Origin: Thermus parvatiensis
GTDB lineage: Bacteria > Deinococcota > Deinococci > Deinococcales > Thermaceae
Direction: 5' to 3'
NCBI RefSeq assembly: GCF_001535545.1
Contig: NZ_CP014142.1
Location: forward strand, 1 to 36,168
Length of the DNA stretch: 36,168 bases
The notes under the pieces were generated by a model. That model searched no databases and had not been told where the DNA came from. It worked only from the letters and a program-made list of their open reading frames with translations. The translations under genes and the position numbers were made by a program. Shown piece by piece: positions 18,516 to 27,952 of the stretch (position 1 is the stretch's first letter; each line of letters opens with the position of its first letter).

Positions 18516-20048
18516 CTAGGGTTGGCTACCTTCCGGCTTGTTTGCGCCTACTGCGGGAAGCCCGAGGCCCCGCCTCCAGGCCTTTTCGGGCCATCCCTTG
18601 GGAGGCACGAGGATCTCCCAGGCCCTGCCCCAGGCTTTGACGAGGATTTTCGCGGGCCAGAGGTCACGGGGGATGCAGGCCCTCCCTTCAGGAAAGGTCT
18701 GCTTGGGTCCTGCGGGGGCGAGCCAGACCGCCTCGAGGGGGCCCCGGGGGAAGACTTCAAGCTCCAGGGCCGTTTCCGAGAGACGCTCCTCCAGCCGCGC
18801 TTCCAGGCGCACGGGAAGCCTTCCCAGGGGCCGCCACTCCCCGTGTTCCCTGGAGCCGAAGACGAGCGCCTCCACCACCAGGGCGTCTTCGGGGAGGCCG
18901 AGTTCCAGAGGCAGGTCCTCTAGCCGCTCCACAGGGTCGCCGCCGCCCTCCAGGAGGAAGCGCACAGGGGTGCCTTCGTCCACCAGGGGGCGGACCTCGA
19001 GGGGCTCTGGAGGGCGCCACTCGGGGCACACCTGCCCCCTTTCGTCCAGAAAGCGGACCCCCCAGGCCCTGTGGTGGAGGCGGAGGACCACCTGGCCTTC
19101 GCCGAGGGGCACGGCCACTTCCTCGGGGATCGGGTTGCCCTCGGTGTCTAGGCGCGGCCTCCAGGAAAACCCCCGGAAAAGCCCGCTCTTGAGCCGGACC
19201 TGGCCGTACACCAAAGCCCCTTCCACCAGGACTTCCCTGCGGATCTGCGGGAGGACGCGTTCCAGAACCTCTTTCCCCTGGAGCACCTCCACGCGGACCT
19301 GAGGGTGGCGGAGGGGAGTCGCCTTCTTCTCGCCGCGCCACTCGGCGTAGAGCTCGGCGAAGGCTTTGGGGGAGCGGTGGAAGAGGAAGCGTAGGGGGTG
19401 GGGTTCTTCCGCATAAAAGCCCAGGGCTTCCAGACGTGCGACCAAGGCTTCCACGTCCTCCTGCTCCGCCGCGTCAAGGGCTTCCTCGGCCAGGAGGTCC
19501 AGGGCCTCCTTGAGCCCCCGCACCAGGGAGGCGTAGGGCCCTAGGGCCTCCTCTTGGAGCTTGGCCTCGTCGCGGTAGAGGCGCAGGTGGTCCAGGATCT
19601 CCTTTAGCCTCAGGGTTCGGGCGCCGAAAAGGGCCTTGAGGGTGCCCACGAAGTCGCGCTTCCCGTCGGCGTGGAAGCGCAGGAAGGCTTTGGTCCCGGG
19701 GAGGCCCTCCAGAACTTTCCAAAGCTTGTCTCGCTGCTTCGGGGTGGGCTGGCCTTGGTTGAGCCCCAGGGCCCGGTGGAACTCCGGCCAGAAGGCCAGG
19801 TCGTTTTCCGGGAGGTCCCGGTCAAAGAAGTGGCCCCCGAGGAAGCCGAGGAGGAGGTAGCCCGGGACGACCCCGTCCCGGCTCTTGGCCAGGGGGTCGG
19901 CCCGCCACTCCCCTGTCCAGAGGGCCCGCACCAGGGGCTTGGCCCCCTCCACGTCCTCCCGGCGCACCTGGAGGTGGGCGAGGTTTTGGGCCTCTAGGGC
20001 CGCCTCCACCGCGCGGTGGAGGTTCACGGCGTGCGCCCAGGGTTCCAT
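18516..20048 (-). CDS. Unrecognised 510-residue protein of the helicase operon
   Basis: I do not recognise the family. The ATG at 20048 (MEPWAHAVNLHRAVEA) is chosen because GGAGGCGGG lies just before it; it overlaps the end of the preceding coiled-coil gene by 25 bases. Residues 1-150 look helical and conserved in style (FLGGHFFDRDLPENDLAFWP, then FLRFHADGKRDFVGTLKALF). Residues about 150-230 are acidic and helical. The C-terminal 270 residues are rich in beta strands and Pro/Gly (VRVEVLQGKEVLERVLP, VVLRLHHRAWGVRF, ALELEVFPRGPLEAVWLAP). No catalytic motif, signal peptide or membrane helix is visible. Last gene of the operon with the exonuclease-helicase fusion, so a role in DNA binding or target recognition is possible, but that is a guess from context. 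Confidence 0.75.
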   Translation of the reverse strand: MEPWAHAVNLHRAVEAALEAQNLAHLQVRREDVEGAKPLVRALWTGEWRADPLAKSRDGVVPGYLLLGFLGGHFFDRDLPENDLAFWPEFHRALGLNQGQPTPKQRDKLWKVLEGLPGTKAFLRFHADGKRDFVGTLKALFGARTLRLKEILDHLRLYRDEAKLQEEALGPYASLVRGLKEALDLLAEEALDAAEQEDVEALVARLEALGFYAEEPHPLRFLFHRSPKAFAELYAEWRGEKKATPLRHPQVRVEVLQGKEVLERVLPQIRREVLVEGALVYGQVRLKSGLFRGFSWRPRLDTEGNPIPEEVAVPLGEGQVVLRLHHRAWGVRFLDERGQVCPEWRPPEPLEVRPLVDEGTPVRFLLEGGGDPVERLEDLPLELGLPEDALVVEALVFGSREHGEWRPLGRLPVRLEARLEERLSETALELEVFPRGPLEAVWLAPAGPKQTFPEGRACIPRDLWPAKILVKAWGRAWEILVPPKGWPEKAWRRGLGLPAVGANKPEGSQP

Positions 20049-20566
20049 CCCGCCTCCAGCCAGGTCCAGATGGCCCATTCCAGGACGAGGGCGGTGCGCA
20101 CGGTGGCGAAGTCCACGTCTTCGCCCGCTTGCCAATGGCGAAAGGCGGCTTCCCGCTTGGCCCAAAGCTCCTGCAGGAACCCTTCAAGCCCCCGCGTTTG
20201 CAAACGCTCGGCCTCCGCTAAGAGGAGTTCGTCCCATAGGGCGAGGTCTTCGCGGAGGGCCTCCAGGTATCTGCGGCCGATGGCGGGGCGGTCCAGAGCC
20301 GCGAGCTTTCGCCTCAGCCCCCGAACCTCGCGCTCTAGGGCCGAATAGCGTTCCTCCAAGCCCTGCAAGGCTTCAAGGCGTTTCTTTAGCTCCCAAACCT
20401 TCCTGGAGCTCTGGCTGAGCTCGTTAAGAAGCCGCTTCCGTGCGGCGTTCCACTCCTGGCGCTCCTCCTCCAGCTTCCGCCGGCACGCTTCCCACTCCCG
20501 CTCGTACCAGGCCAGGTCCTCGCGAAACCGGGCTTCCAGGGCTTTCTTCTCCTCTTCCCAAGTCAT
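20024..20566 (-). CDS. Coiled-coil protein of the helicase operon (180 aa)
   Basis: Family not recognised. The ATG at 20566 (MTWEEEKKALEARFREDLAW) overlaps the stop of the preceding gene (ATGA). Residues about 1-100 are a long charged helix with heptad spacing (KLEEERQEWNAARKRLL, LKKRLEALQGLEERYSALER), a probable coiled coil; residues 100-180 are helical with Trp-rich ends (VLEWAIWTWLEAGWNPG). No catalytic motif. Its length, overlap and strand suggest a structural or adaptor subunit acting with its two neighbours. Intact, no frame breaks. Confidence 0.75.
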   Translation of the reverse strand: MTWEEEKKALEARFREDLAWYEREWEACRRKLEEERQEWNAARKRLLNELSQSSRKVWELKKRLEALQGLEERYSALEREVRGLRRKLAALDRPAIGRRYLEALREDLALWDELLLAEAERLQTRGLEGFLQELWAKREAAFRHWQAGEDVDFATVRTALVLEWAIWTWLEAGWNPGRTP

Positions 20567-21408
20567 GCTTCCTCCCTGGGCGAGGAAAGCTTCTCCCGGG
20601 TCAGGAAGGCTTCCGCAAGCCAAGCGTGGGTCTTGAGCCACCGGGGTAAGGGGCTTTCGGCCAGGTCCAAAAGGAGGCGCTCCACCCCGAGGAGGACGAT
20701 TCCCTCGGGCTTCCCGGAGAGGAGCTCCCGGTTGGTGCGGGAGAGCATGGGGTGCTCCTTCCCCTGAAGGAGGGCGCGGTACCCCTCAATGAGGGCCAGG
20801 AGGCGGACCTCGGGACCTGGACCGAGTTCGGAGTAAGGGACGAAGAGCATTCGGAAAAAAGCCTCTAGGGGGAAAGGCTCCTGCAGACGCTCCCGCAGTA
20901 CCTCCGCCTTTTCCCAGCGGGCTGCCCGCGCGAAGAGCTCGTCCCGTTCCTTCCTGAGGGTCTCCAGTTCCCCCTTCTCCTTCTTGAGGGTCTCCAACTC
21001 CTCTTGGAGGATTTTTAGGTCTTCCTGGGCTTTCTCGAGGGCCTGCCTCATGGCGGCGTGGGAAGCGGTGAGCGCTTCCACCTGCTTCCGTAAAGCCGCC
21101 CTCTCCTGCAGGGCCTTGTCCCGCTCCTTCACCGCCTCCGCGCGCGCCTTTTCCGCCTGGGCGAGCTTCACCTTTAGCTTCTCCAGCTGGTCGCGGGTCC
21201 GCTTCAGCTCTCCTTGGAGGCTTAGAGGGCCTCTTTCCGGGGGCGGAGCAGGCGTGGCCTTCGGGTCCAAGGCGGGGAGGGCCCCTTCCCCTGTGGGGGT
21301 GAACTCGGGCAAGGGAGGGGTGGTCGGCCTCAAGGGGGTTTCCCGTGGGGGCAGTTCCTCGAGGCTTGGGATCCGGAAGGCTTTGCTCGGATCCATCTTC
21401 CCTTTCAC
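20563..21408 (-). CDS. Coiled-coil protein with helical C-terminal domain (281 aa)
   Basis: Family not recognised. N-terminal 70 residues are Pro-rich and probably unstructured (LPPRETPLRPTTPPLPEF). Residues about 70-175 form a long heptad coiled coil (LKRTRDQLEKLKVKLAQAEK, LEKAQEDLKILQEELETLKK). Residues about 175-281 are a compact helical domain (PFPLEAFFRMLFVPYSELG, ALIEGYRALLQGKEHPML, LPRWLKTHAWLAEAFL). GTG at 21408 is preceded by GAGGTGA inside the helicase end; the ATG at 21396, with AAAGGGAAG before it, is an alternative. It starts six bases after the helicase stop and is coupled to the next gene. Confidence 0.75.
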   Translation of the reverse strand: MKGKMDPSKAFRIPSLEELPPRETPLRPTTPPLPEFTPTGEGALPALDPKATPAPPPERGPLSLQGELKRTRDQLEKLKVKLAQAEKARAEAVKERDKALQERAALRKQVEALTASHAAMRQALEKAQEDLKILQEELETLKKEKGELETLRKERDELFARAARWEKAEVLRERLQEPFPLEAFFRMLFVPYSELGPGPEVRLLALIEGYRALLQGKEHPMLSRTNRELLSGKPEGIVLLGVERLLLDLAESPLPRWLKTHAWLAEAFLTREKLSSPREEA

Positions 21409-21414
21409 GGCGCT

Positions 21415-24400
21415 TCACCTCGCTTCCTTTCCCCTCGCTCCCTTCCGGAGCCTCTGGCGGCCGTGGTCGGTGAGGCCAAAGAGCGGGTGGCCCTGCCACG
21501 AGCCCTTTTGCTCCAGGTAGCCCCTTTCCAAGGCCTCCCGGAAGGCCTGCTCCAGCTCCTTGGGCTTCAGGAAGGAGAGGTGCCCGAAGAAGCGGTTTTC
21601 CAGGTAGCGGCGGTGGAGGGGGCCGTTTCCGGTCCAGGCCTTCCCTCTCAGGGCCATCAGGGTCGCCTTCCGGCCGAGGAGAGGCTTTTGCGGGTAGTGG
21701 TCCTCCGCCCAGCGGAAGAAGGCGAGGAGGGTGTCCAAGGGTTTGTAGGCCCTGAGGAGCTCTTCTTCGTGGAAGTTTTCCCTGGCTTCCCAGGGGCCCC
21801 CGTCCTGGGCACAGACGTCGCAGGTCCCGCAGCGGCGGCGCTCCCCGTTGAGGTGGGAGAGAAGGACGAGGGCGCGGCAACGCCCCTGGGTGGCGTAGGC
21901 CTGGACGCGCCCCAGGCGCTCCAAAGCGCGGGCCCGGGAAGCCTCTAGGGAGGCCCGCCAGTGAACTATTTTGCCCGAATCCACACGCTCCACCAGGAGG
22001 AGGGGCTCCCGGTACCGGTAGAGGATGGCCTTTCCCTCCCGGTAGGCTTGGTAGAGGTAGCGGTCCAGGTCCTCGGCTTCTTCACGAGGCAACTTGCTGA
22101 GGTCCAGGACGTTCTGCCGGGAACCCGGGCGGTAACCCGCCCGGACGAGGCGCTCGGCGAGTCCGGGCGTGCGGGCGAAGGCCTCCCACTGCTCGGGGGA
22201 GAGGTAGAGGGAGGCCTTACCCGGAAGGTACTCGTAGCGGATGAGCCCCGCCTGCTCCATCCCCAAGAGAAGCCGCTCCAGATCCTCCCCGCTTAAGGCG
22301 GGGCCCGCTTCCAAGTCCGATGCCTCTTTCTCTGCGGCCTCCTCTGCGCCCTCCGTCATCAGGAGCTCCAGGAGCTCCTTCCGGTAACCCCGGAAGGGAA
22401 GGCGGGCGAGGAGGGGTTCCGCCAGGGTCTCGAGGCGCTCCGTCCCTCTTTGCCCCAGGCCCACCATCCAGCGCAGAAAGCCCCAGTCCCCGTGGGTGTA
22501 GAGGAGGAGGGCGTAGGCCTCCTTGCCGTCCCGGCCCGCCCGGCCCGCCTGCTGGGCGTACTCCGCGAGGCTCAGGGGCGGGCGCCAGTGGACCACCAGG
22601 CGCACGTCTGGTTTGTCTACCCCCATGCCGAAGGCGGTGGTGGCCACCACCACCCGGCTCTCCCCGCGCATGAACCGTTCCTGGACCTCTTTCCGCAGGA
22701 CGGGCCCAAGGCCTGCGTGGTAGGCCTCCACCCCGAGGCTGGGGAAGAGCCGGTCCAGGGCCCAGGCCAGGCGTTCGGTCTCCGCCCGGCTCGTGGCGTA
22801 GACGATGGCGCTTCCCCCCGTCTTTTCCACCCAGAGGAGGGCCTGGGCAAGGCGGTCAAACTTTCCCACCTCCCCCGGGGCCTGGCGGACCACGAAGCGA
22901 AGGTTCGGGCGGTGGAAGGTCTCGGGCAGCACCTCCACGGCCTCGGGGATCCCCGCCACCTCTTTGAGCCGCGCCCGCTCTTCCGGCATCAGGGTGGCGG
23001 TGAAGAAGCTCATGGGGAGGCCGAGTTCCCGGAGCCACTCCAAGGCTTTCAGGTAATCGGGCCGGAAGTCGTAGCCCCACTCCAGAAGGCAGTGGGCCTC
23101 GTCAAAGACCACCCGGACGAGCTTCCCTGCTTCCCGGAGCTCCCTGAGCGCCTTGCGCACGGCCTCGCTGCGGTTGATCCGCTCGGGGGCCAGATAGAGC
23201 AGGCGGACCTGGCCCGCCTGCACCTCGTCCAGGACGCTGGCCTGCTCTCCCCAGGACATGAGGCCGTGGAGGGCGAGGGCGGGGAGGCCGAGCTCCTGGA
23301 GCCGGTCTACCTGGTCCTTCATCAAGGCCACCAGGGGGGAGATCACCAGGGTGAGCCCCGGGGACATCCAGGCCGGGATCTGGAAGGCCAGGCTCTTTCC
23401 GAAGCCGGTGGGGAGGAGGGCGAGGAGGTGGCGGCCCTCGAGGGCCGCCCGTACCGCCTCCCGCTGCTTGGCCCACCGGGCCTCGTCCACGAAGACGCCG
23501 TGCACCTCCTCCGCCAGGCGGCGGGCCCTTTCCAAGGGATCAAGGCCCGCCTCCGCCAGGATGGCCTTGACCTTGGCCCAGGCCTCCTCGGAGAGTTCCT
23601 CCTCCGCTCCGGGAAAGGCGAGGCCCAGGATTTCCTCCAGCTTCCGGTAAAAGGCCTGCCGGTCCCCGGGGAAGTGATGGGCGACCCCGTCGGGAAGCGC
23701 CCGATAGAAGAGCTCCTGGTAGTCGGCGTGGAGGAGCTTCTTATCCCACAGGATGAACGCGCCGTCCCCCGCCACCTGGCGGTCGTCCCGGATGAGGCGG
23801 CCGAAGGCCTGGACGAAGCTCAGGACGGCTTTGGGAAGGTAGTAGTCTTCCCAGGGGTCCAGGCCTCGCTCGTAGGCCAAGGCCATGCGCCGCTTGAGGA
23901 GGGGGGAAGGGTAGGGGAAGGGGAGGCGCTCCAGGTTCACCACCCGGAGGTGGGGGAGGTCCACCCCCTCCATGAAGCTGCGGGAGCCGAGGGCGGCGAG
24001 GGGCTCCGTGGGGTTGCTGCGGGCGAAGCGCACGGTGTCCTCCCGCTCCCTCCGGGTGAAGGGGGCCCGCAGGTGCGGGAGGTCCTCGAGGGCCTTCTTG
24101 GCGGCCTCCAGGCGGCTTAAGCTCGTGAAGAGGGTGAGGGTTCGCGGTACCTGCCCGAGGACCAGGCGGAGTTCCCGGTGCAAAAGCCGCTGGAAGCGGG
24201 GGAGGGTGCTCTCCCTGGCCTCGGGCAGGTGGCGGGGAACGAGGAGGTGGGCCCGGTGGTAGGGAAGGCTCGGAGGGAGGCGCTCCGCCCGGGCCTGGGG
24301 AGGAAGGCCGAGGGCGCGCTGGAGGAAGGCGAACCCTTCCGGGTCGGTTTCGGTGGGAACGGCGAGGGTGGCGCTGGTGAGGACCACGCCGCGGAAGGCG

Positions 24401-26363
24401 GGCCAGAGCTTCTCCTCCAGCTCGGCGGCCACCTCTATGGGCTCGGCGAGGTGGCTCCAGGTCCCGGTGACGGGGTCCAGGCGGGTGAGGTGGAGGGCCT
24501 CGTCCGCCTCCCCCTTTAGGACCCGCTTCCGCCGAAGGAAGAGCCTGATGGCCTGCCGCAACTCCTGAAGAAGGGGCCGGATCTCCCGCAGGAGGAGAGG
24601 CCAGGGGGGCGGGTGGGCGTCCAAGAGGCCTTCCAGCCCCTTGGCCAGGGCCTCGAGGCTTTGGATAAGGTGGCGCTCCTCCCGGTCCAGGAGGGGGTAC
24701 TCCTCGTCCCGGGTCCAGGAGGGTTCCAGGGGGAGGGTGAGGCCGTGTTCCGGGCTGCCCACGCCGCGACGCTTGAGGAAGCGCTCCATGCGCTCCGAGT
24801 AGGCCTTTAGGGCCTCCAGGGCCTTGGGGACGGCCTCTTTGGCCAGGGTTTCGGCGCTTGCGCGGAGGTCGTCTTCCAGGGATTTCAGATAGTCCCTCTC
24901 CTGCAGGAGGCCCGAGCGCTTGGAGGGGTTGGCGAGAGCCTCGAGGAGGTGCCGAAGCCCTTCCCCGTCCACCTTAAGGGTCAGGGCCTCGGTGGCCACG
25001 TCCTCCAGGTGGTGGGCCTCGTCCAGGACCAGGGCGGGGCGTGCCTCGGGAAGGGCCTTCTCCCCCAAAAGGGAGTGGAGCAGGTAGGCCTGGTTCGTCA
25101 CCAGGATCTGGGCCTCTTCCCGCCTTCGCAGGATGGCCTGGTAGGCGCAGGCGGAGGCGAAGGGGCACTCCCTCCGGCAGCGATCGGGATTGGTGCCCAC
25201 CCGTCCCCGGACCTCACGGAAACCCTCTAAGAAGTGCCAGTAGGCGGGAAGGGCCTCCAGGTCGTGCCCTCTTTGGGCGGCATAGTGCAGGAGGACGGCG
25301 ATCGCCGCCCCGACATCCTCCCCGGGCTTCCCGCTTCGCGCCTCACGGAGGAAGGCCTCCAGAAGACGATCGGGGCATAGGGTGTCCTGGGGGGACTTGA
25401 CCAGGGCGGCCCGCACCCGGTAGCCCCTCTGGGCCACGGCCCGGAGTTCCTCCATGGCCTGCGCCTGGAGCACCTTGGTGTGGGTGGCCACCCAGGTGGG
25501 CTTCCTTTGGTGGAGAACCGGATAGAGGTAGCCCTTGGTCTTCCCGGTCCCGGTAGGGGCCTCCAGGAGGAGGATCTCTTCGCGGGAGAGGGCCTCTTCC
25601 ACGAGCTGGAACATCCTTCTCTGGGCGGGGCGGGGCTTGGGGAGGAGGTCGGGGCCGAGGTCGGTGGGCGCAGGGAAAGGCCTGCCCTCCTTTTCCACGA
25701 AGAAGGCCTCCACGTCGGCCTGCCGGGCGAGGAGGTCCTTGATTAGGCCCTCGTCCTCGGGGAAGAGGTGGCCCTCGGGGAGGCCGAGTTCCCTCCAGGC
25801 CCGCACCAGGCCCGGGTGCTGGGCGAGGGCGCGCCTGCCCTGGTCCAGGAGCCGGTGGAAGACCGCGAGGGTGGCTTGGGCGTCGTTCAACGCCCGGTGG
25901 GCCCCCTCCAGGGGGCGCCCGAGGAGGAAGGCGTAGAGGTCCCCGAGGCGGTACCCCTCGAGGCCCCCCGGCGGGGTGGGGAAGAGGAGGTGGGCGAGCC
26001 TCAGGGTGTCCAGGGCCTCGCCCTGCCAGCGAGGAAGGCCCGCCTCCTCCAGGTGCCGCTGGAGCAGGGGGAGGTCGTAGCGGAGGAGGTTGTGGCCGAG
26101 GAGGGGCCTGCCTCCCAAGAAGGCCAAGAGCTCCTCCAAGGCCTCCTTCGGGGCCACCTTTTTCGCCTCGTATTCCTCGTAAGGGATGCCCGTGAGCTGG
26201 AAGACCTCGTGGTCGGGGGAAGGGGCCTTTGCGTGGCCAGGTAGCGGTGAAAGACCCGCCCCTCGCCGTCCACCGCCGCCACCTCCAGGACCTCCGCCTC
26301 GCTCGGATCCGTGGAGGTGGCCTCGAGGTCCAAAGCGACGGGGTGCGATACGCCAAAGGCCAC
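21415..26363 (-). CDS. DEDDh exonuclease - DinG/XPD helicase - RecQ helicase fusion, frameshifted near N-terminus
   Basis: About 1649 residues once one C is added near 26216. Domain 1 (about 1-170), DnaQ-like 3'-5' exonuclease: ALDLEATSTDP (D12, E14), LLGHNLLRYDLPLL (D97), AHRALNDAQAT (H156, D161). Domain 2 (about 240-900), DinG/XPD SF2 helicase: Walker A LEAPTGTGKTKGYL, four Fe-S cysteines (DTLCPDRLL, CRRECPFASAC), motif II VLDEAHHLED, motif VI AFGRLIRDDRQVAGDGAF. Domain 3 (about 940-1649), RecQ: LLPTGFGKSLAFQIPA, VVFDEAHCLLEWGYDFRP, QQAGRAGRDGKEAY, zinc site GRCRAL with CGTCDVC, and a winged-helix-like end. DnaQ-DinG fusions are known; adding a complete RecQ is unusual. First gene of a four-gene operon. 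GTG start follows a TATCTT box. Confidence 0.92.
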
Positions 26364-26369
26364 GGCTTC

Positions 26370-26375
26370 AAGATA
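26370..26375 (-). promoter_or_regulatory. -10 element for the helicase operon (leaderless)
   Basis: On the minus strand TATCTT occupies exactly -12 to -7 relative to the GTG at 26363, and no ribosome site is present. This fits a leaderless message starting at the first codon. The -35 region (around TCACAT) is weak. Confidence 0.5.
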
Positions 26376-26518
26376 GGAGGGTCCCGGACGGGGGATGTGA
26401 CCTTTGCACCCGGCTTCTCGGGGGGCTTTCCCCGGCCTACCGCCTGGGTTCCAGGCGGTCCCCGAGCCCGTTTTCCGAGGAGGTCCGAGCCGAGGAGGGC
26501 GGGGCCTGGCGCCGGGGG

Positions 26519-26538
26519 TTTTTCACAGGTTTTTCACA
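26519..26538. repeat. Direct repeat TTTTTCACA x2, 11-base period
   Basis: Two exact nine-base copies at 26519-26527 and 26530-26538, one helical turn apart, 15 bases before the ATG at 26553 of the secreted protein. They lie in an AT-rich pocket (26517-26556) in otherwise GC-rich DNA; a -10 such as ATTTAC (26545-26550) sits between repeat and start. Could be an activator or repressor site. Confidence 0.45.
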
Positions 26539-26552
26539 CGGCGCATTTACAT

Positions 26553-27056
26553 ATGCGCATGATGAGGTGGAAGAGCGTTCTCGGTTTGGCGGTCTTGCTC
26601 CTGGCCTCTCTGGCCTTGGCCCAGGCCCTCACCCTGGACCTGCGGCCCTATCTGGTCAAGGTGGTGGAGGGCAAGGAGGTCTACGAGGCGAACCCCCTGG
26701 CGGTGAGGCCGGGGGACGTGCTGGAGTGGCGCCTGGTGGCGGAAAACCGCGCCCAGGGCGACCTCCGCCAGGTGGCCCTCGTCATCCCCATCCCCAAGGA
26801 AACCTACTACCTGGAGGGGAGCGCCAAGCCCCTTCAGGTGGGAGGGACGATCGTGCCGCCCGAGTTCAGCTTTGACGGGGGGAAGACCTTCGGCAGGCCT
26901 CCCCTCAAGAAGCGGATTCGGGTGGTGGAAAACGGAAAGGAGGTGGAGAAGGAGGTGGAGGTCAAGCCCGAGGAGTACACCCACGCGCGCTGGGTCATCC
27001 CCGTCCTTTCCAAGGGGGACAAGGTGATGGTGAGCCTCAGGACCATCGTGAGGTAA
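26553..27056 (+). CDS. Secreted DUF11-like protein
   Basis: 167 residues. N-terminal signal peptide: positive start MRMMRWKS, hydrophobic GLAVLLLASLALA, probable cleavage after ALA-QA. The mature part has a beta-sandwich pattern of DUF11/COG1470-type extracellular proteins: NPLAVRPGDVLEWRLVAEN, LVIPIPKETYYLEGSAKP, then a charged segment VVENGKEVEKEVEVKPEEY and ARWVIPVLSKGDKVMVSLRT. The ATG at 26553 is preceded by AT-rich promoter-like DNA and no ribosome site, so it may be leaderless. A second gene with a strong ribosome site followed but is cut by an insertion sequence. Exported to the periplasm or surface; role unknown. Confidence 0.75.
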   Translation: MRMMRWKSVLGLAVLLLASLALAQALTLDLRPYLVKVVEGKEVYEANPLAVRPGDVLEWRLVAENRAQGDLRQVALVIPIPKETYYLEGSAKPLQVGGTIVPPEFSFDGGKTFGRPPLKKRIRVVENGKEVEKEVEVKPEEYTHARWVIPVLSKGDKVMVSLRTIVR

Positions 27057-27069
27057 GAGGAGGTAAAGC

Positions 27070-27111
27070 ATGAAAAGAGTAGGTTTTATCCCTTCGTGTG
27101 CTACCTCATAG
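27070..27111 (+). pseudogene. Start of a gene cut off by an insertion sequence
   Basis: AGGAGGTAAAGC then ATG, reading MKRVGFIPS before the sequence becomes the IS982-like element near 27096; a stop follows at 27109-27111. It sits 13 bases after the secreted protein and was probably its operon partner. Only about nine native codons remain, so no family can be given. Confidence 0.45.
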
Positions 27112-27952
27112 CTCCACCCCGGCCATCCTGAGAAGCACCCGGCTACGTATGAGGTTGTGAACAAGCAGGATGAGGTTCACCCGGGCCACCAGCCCCCAGT
27201 AGGACCGGGCCTCTATCCGATGAAGCCCCAAAGACCGCACCATCACGCTGAAGCGGGTCTCTATCCAGTTCCGTACCCTTCCCATCCACCCTCTCCACCC
27301 CGTCTCCACCACCCTTCCTCCCCTGACCCGATAGGGTGGTGTCTTGACTCCCTGGACCCAACGAAAGCCCCGGTCCCCGAGGACCGCGGGCAGACCGTCC
27401 AGCAGGTCCCTCCCCCAGGTCTCCCGGGCATTACCGGGGAGAATGGCCCAACGAAAGAAGAGACCCCGCTCGTTCATCACTGGCATGATGCTTTCCCGTC
27501 AGGGAAACAGCTTGTGGACGTAGCCCGCGAAAGCCCCCAGAGGTCCTACCCCCATCGCGGCCTCGGGAAGAGAGAGGCCGTGGATGCGGTGGCCGTGGGC
27601 CAGGGGGATAGGCTTGAGGTCCACCACCTGCAGGAGGCCTTGTCCCCCAGAGAGCCTCATGGCCAGGTGAGCCAACAACCCCTGGGCCTTCTGAAGGACC
27701 CGGTAGAAGCGGGAGAGGTGGGGGAGGGAGGGGAAGTAGGCCTTGAGGGTGGTCTTGGCGGCCAAGTAGCCTTTGGCGAGGTCTTGGCCTTGCAAAAGGA
27801 GAAAGATGGCGAGGGTTAGGAGCTCGGCCAGGGTAGCCTTCTGGTGCTTTGGCTTTGGGGGAGCTTGAAGTCCTGAGCTTGCAAGGCCTTGAGTTCGTCA
27901 TCCACCCAAATGTAGGTAGCCACCAGAAGGGTTTCCGCGTCAAGATAGTAAA

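Noticed and set aside
22450..24120. Long plus-strand open frame opposite the helicase fusion
   Set aside because: Antisense shadow caused by high GC; the minus strand carries clear helicase motifs throughout, and the plus product is Pro/Gly/His-rich with no family pattern.
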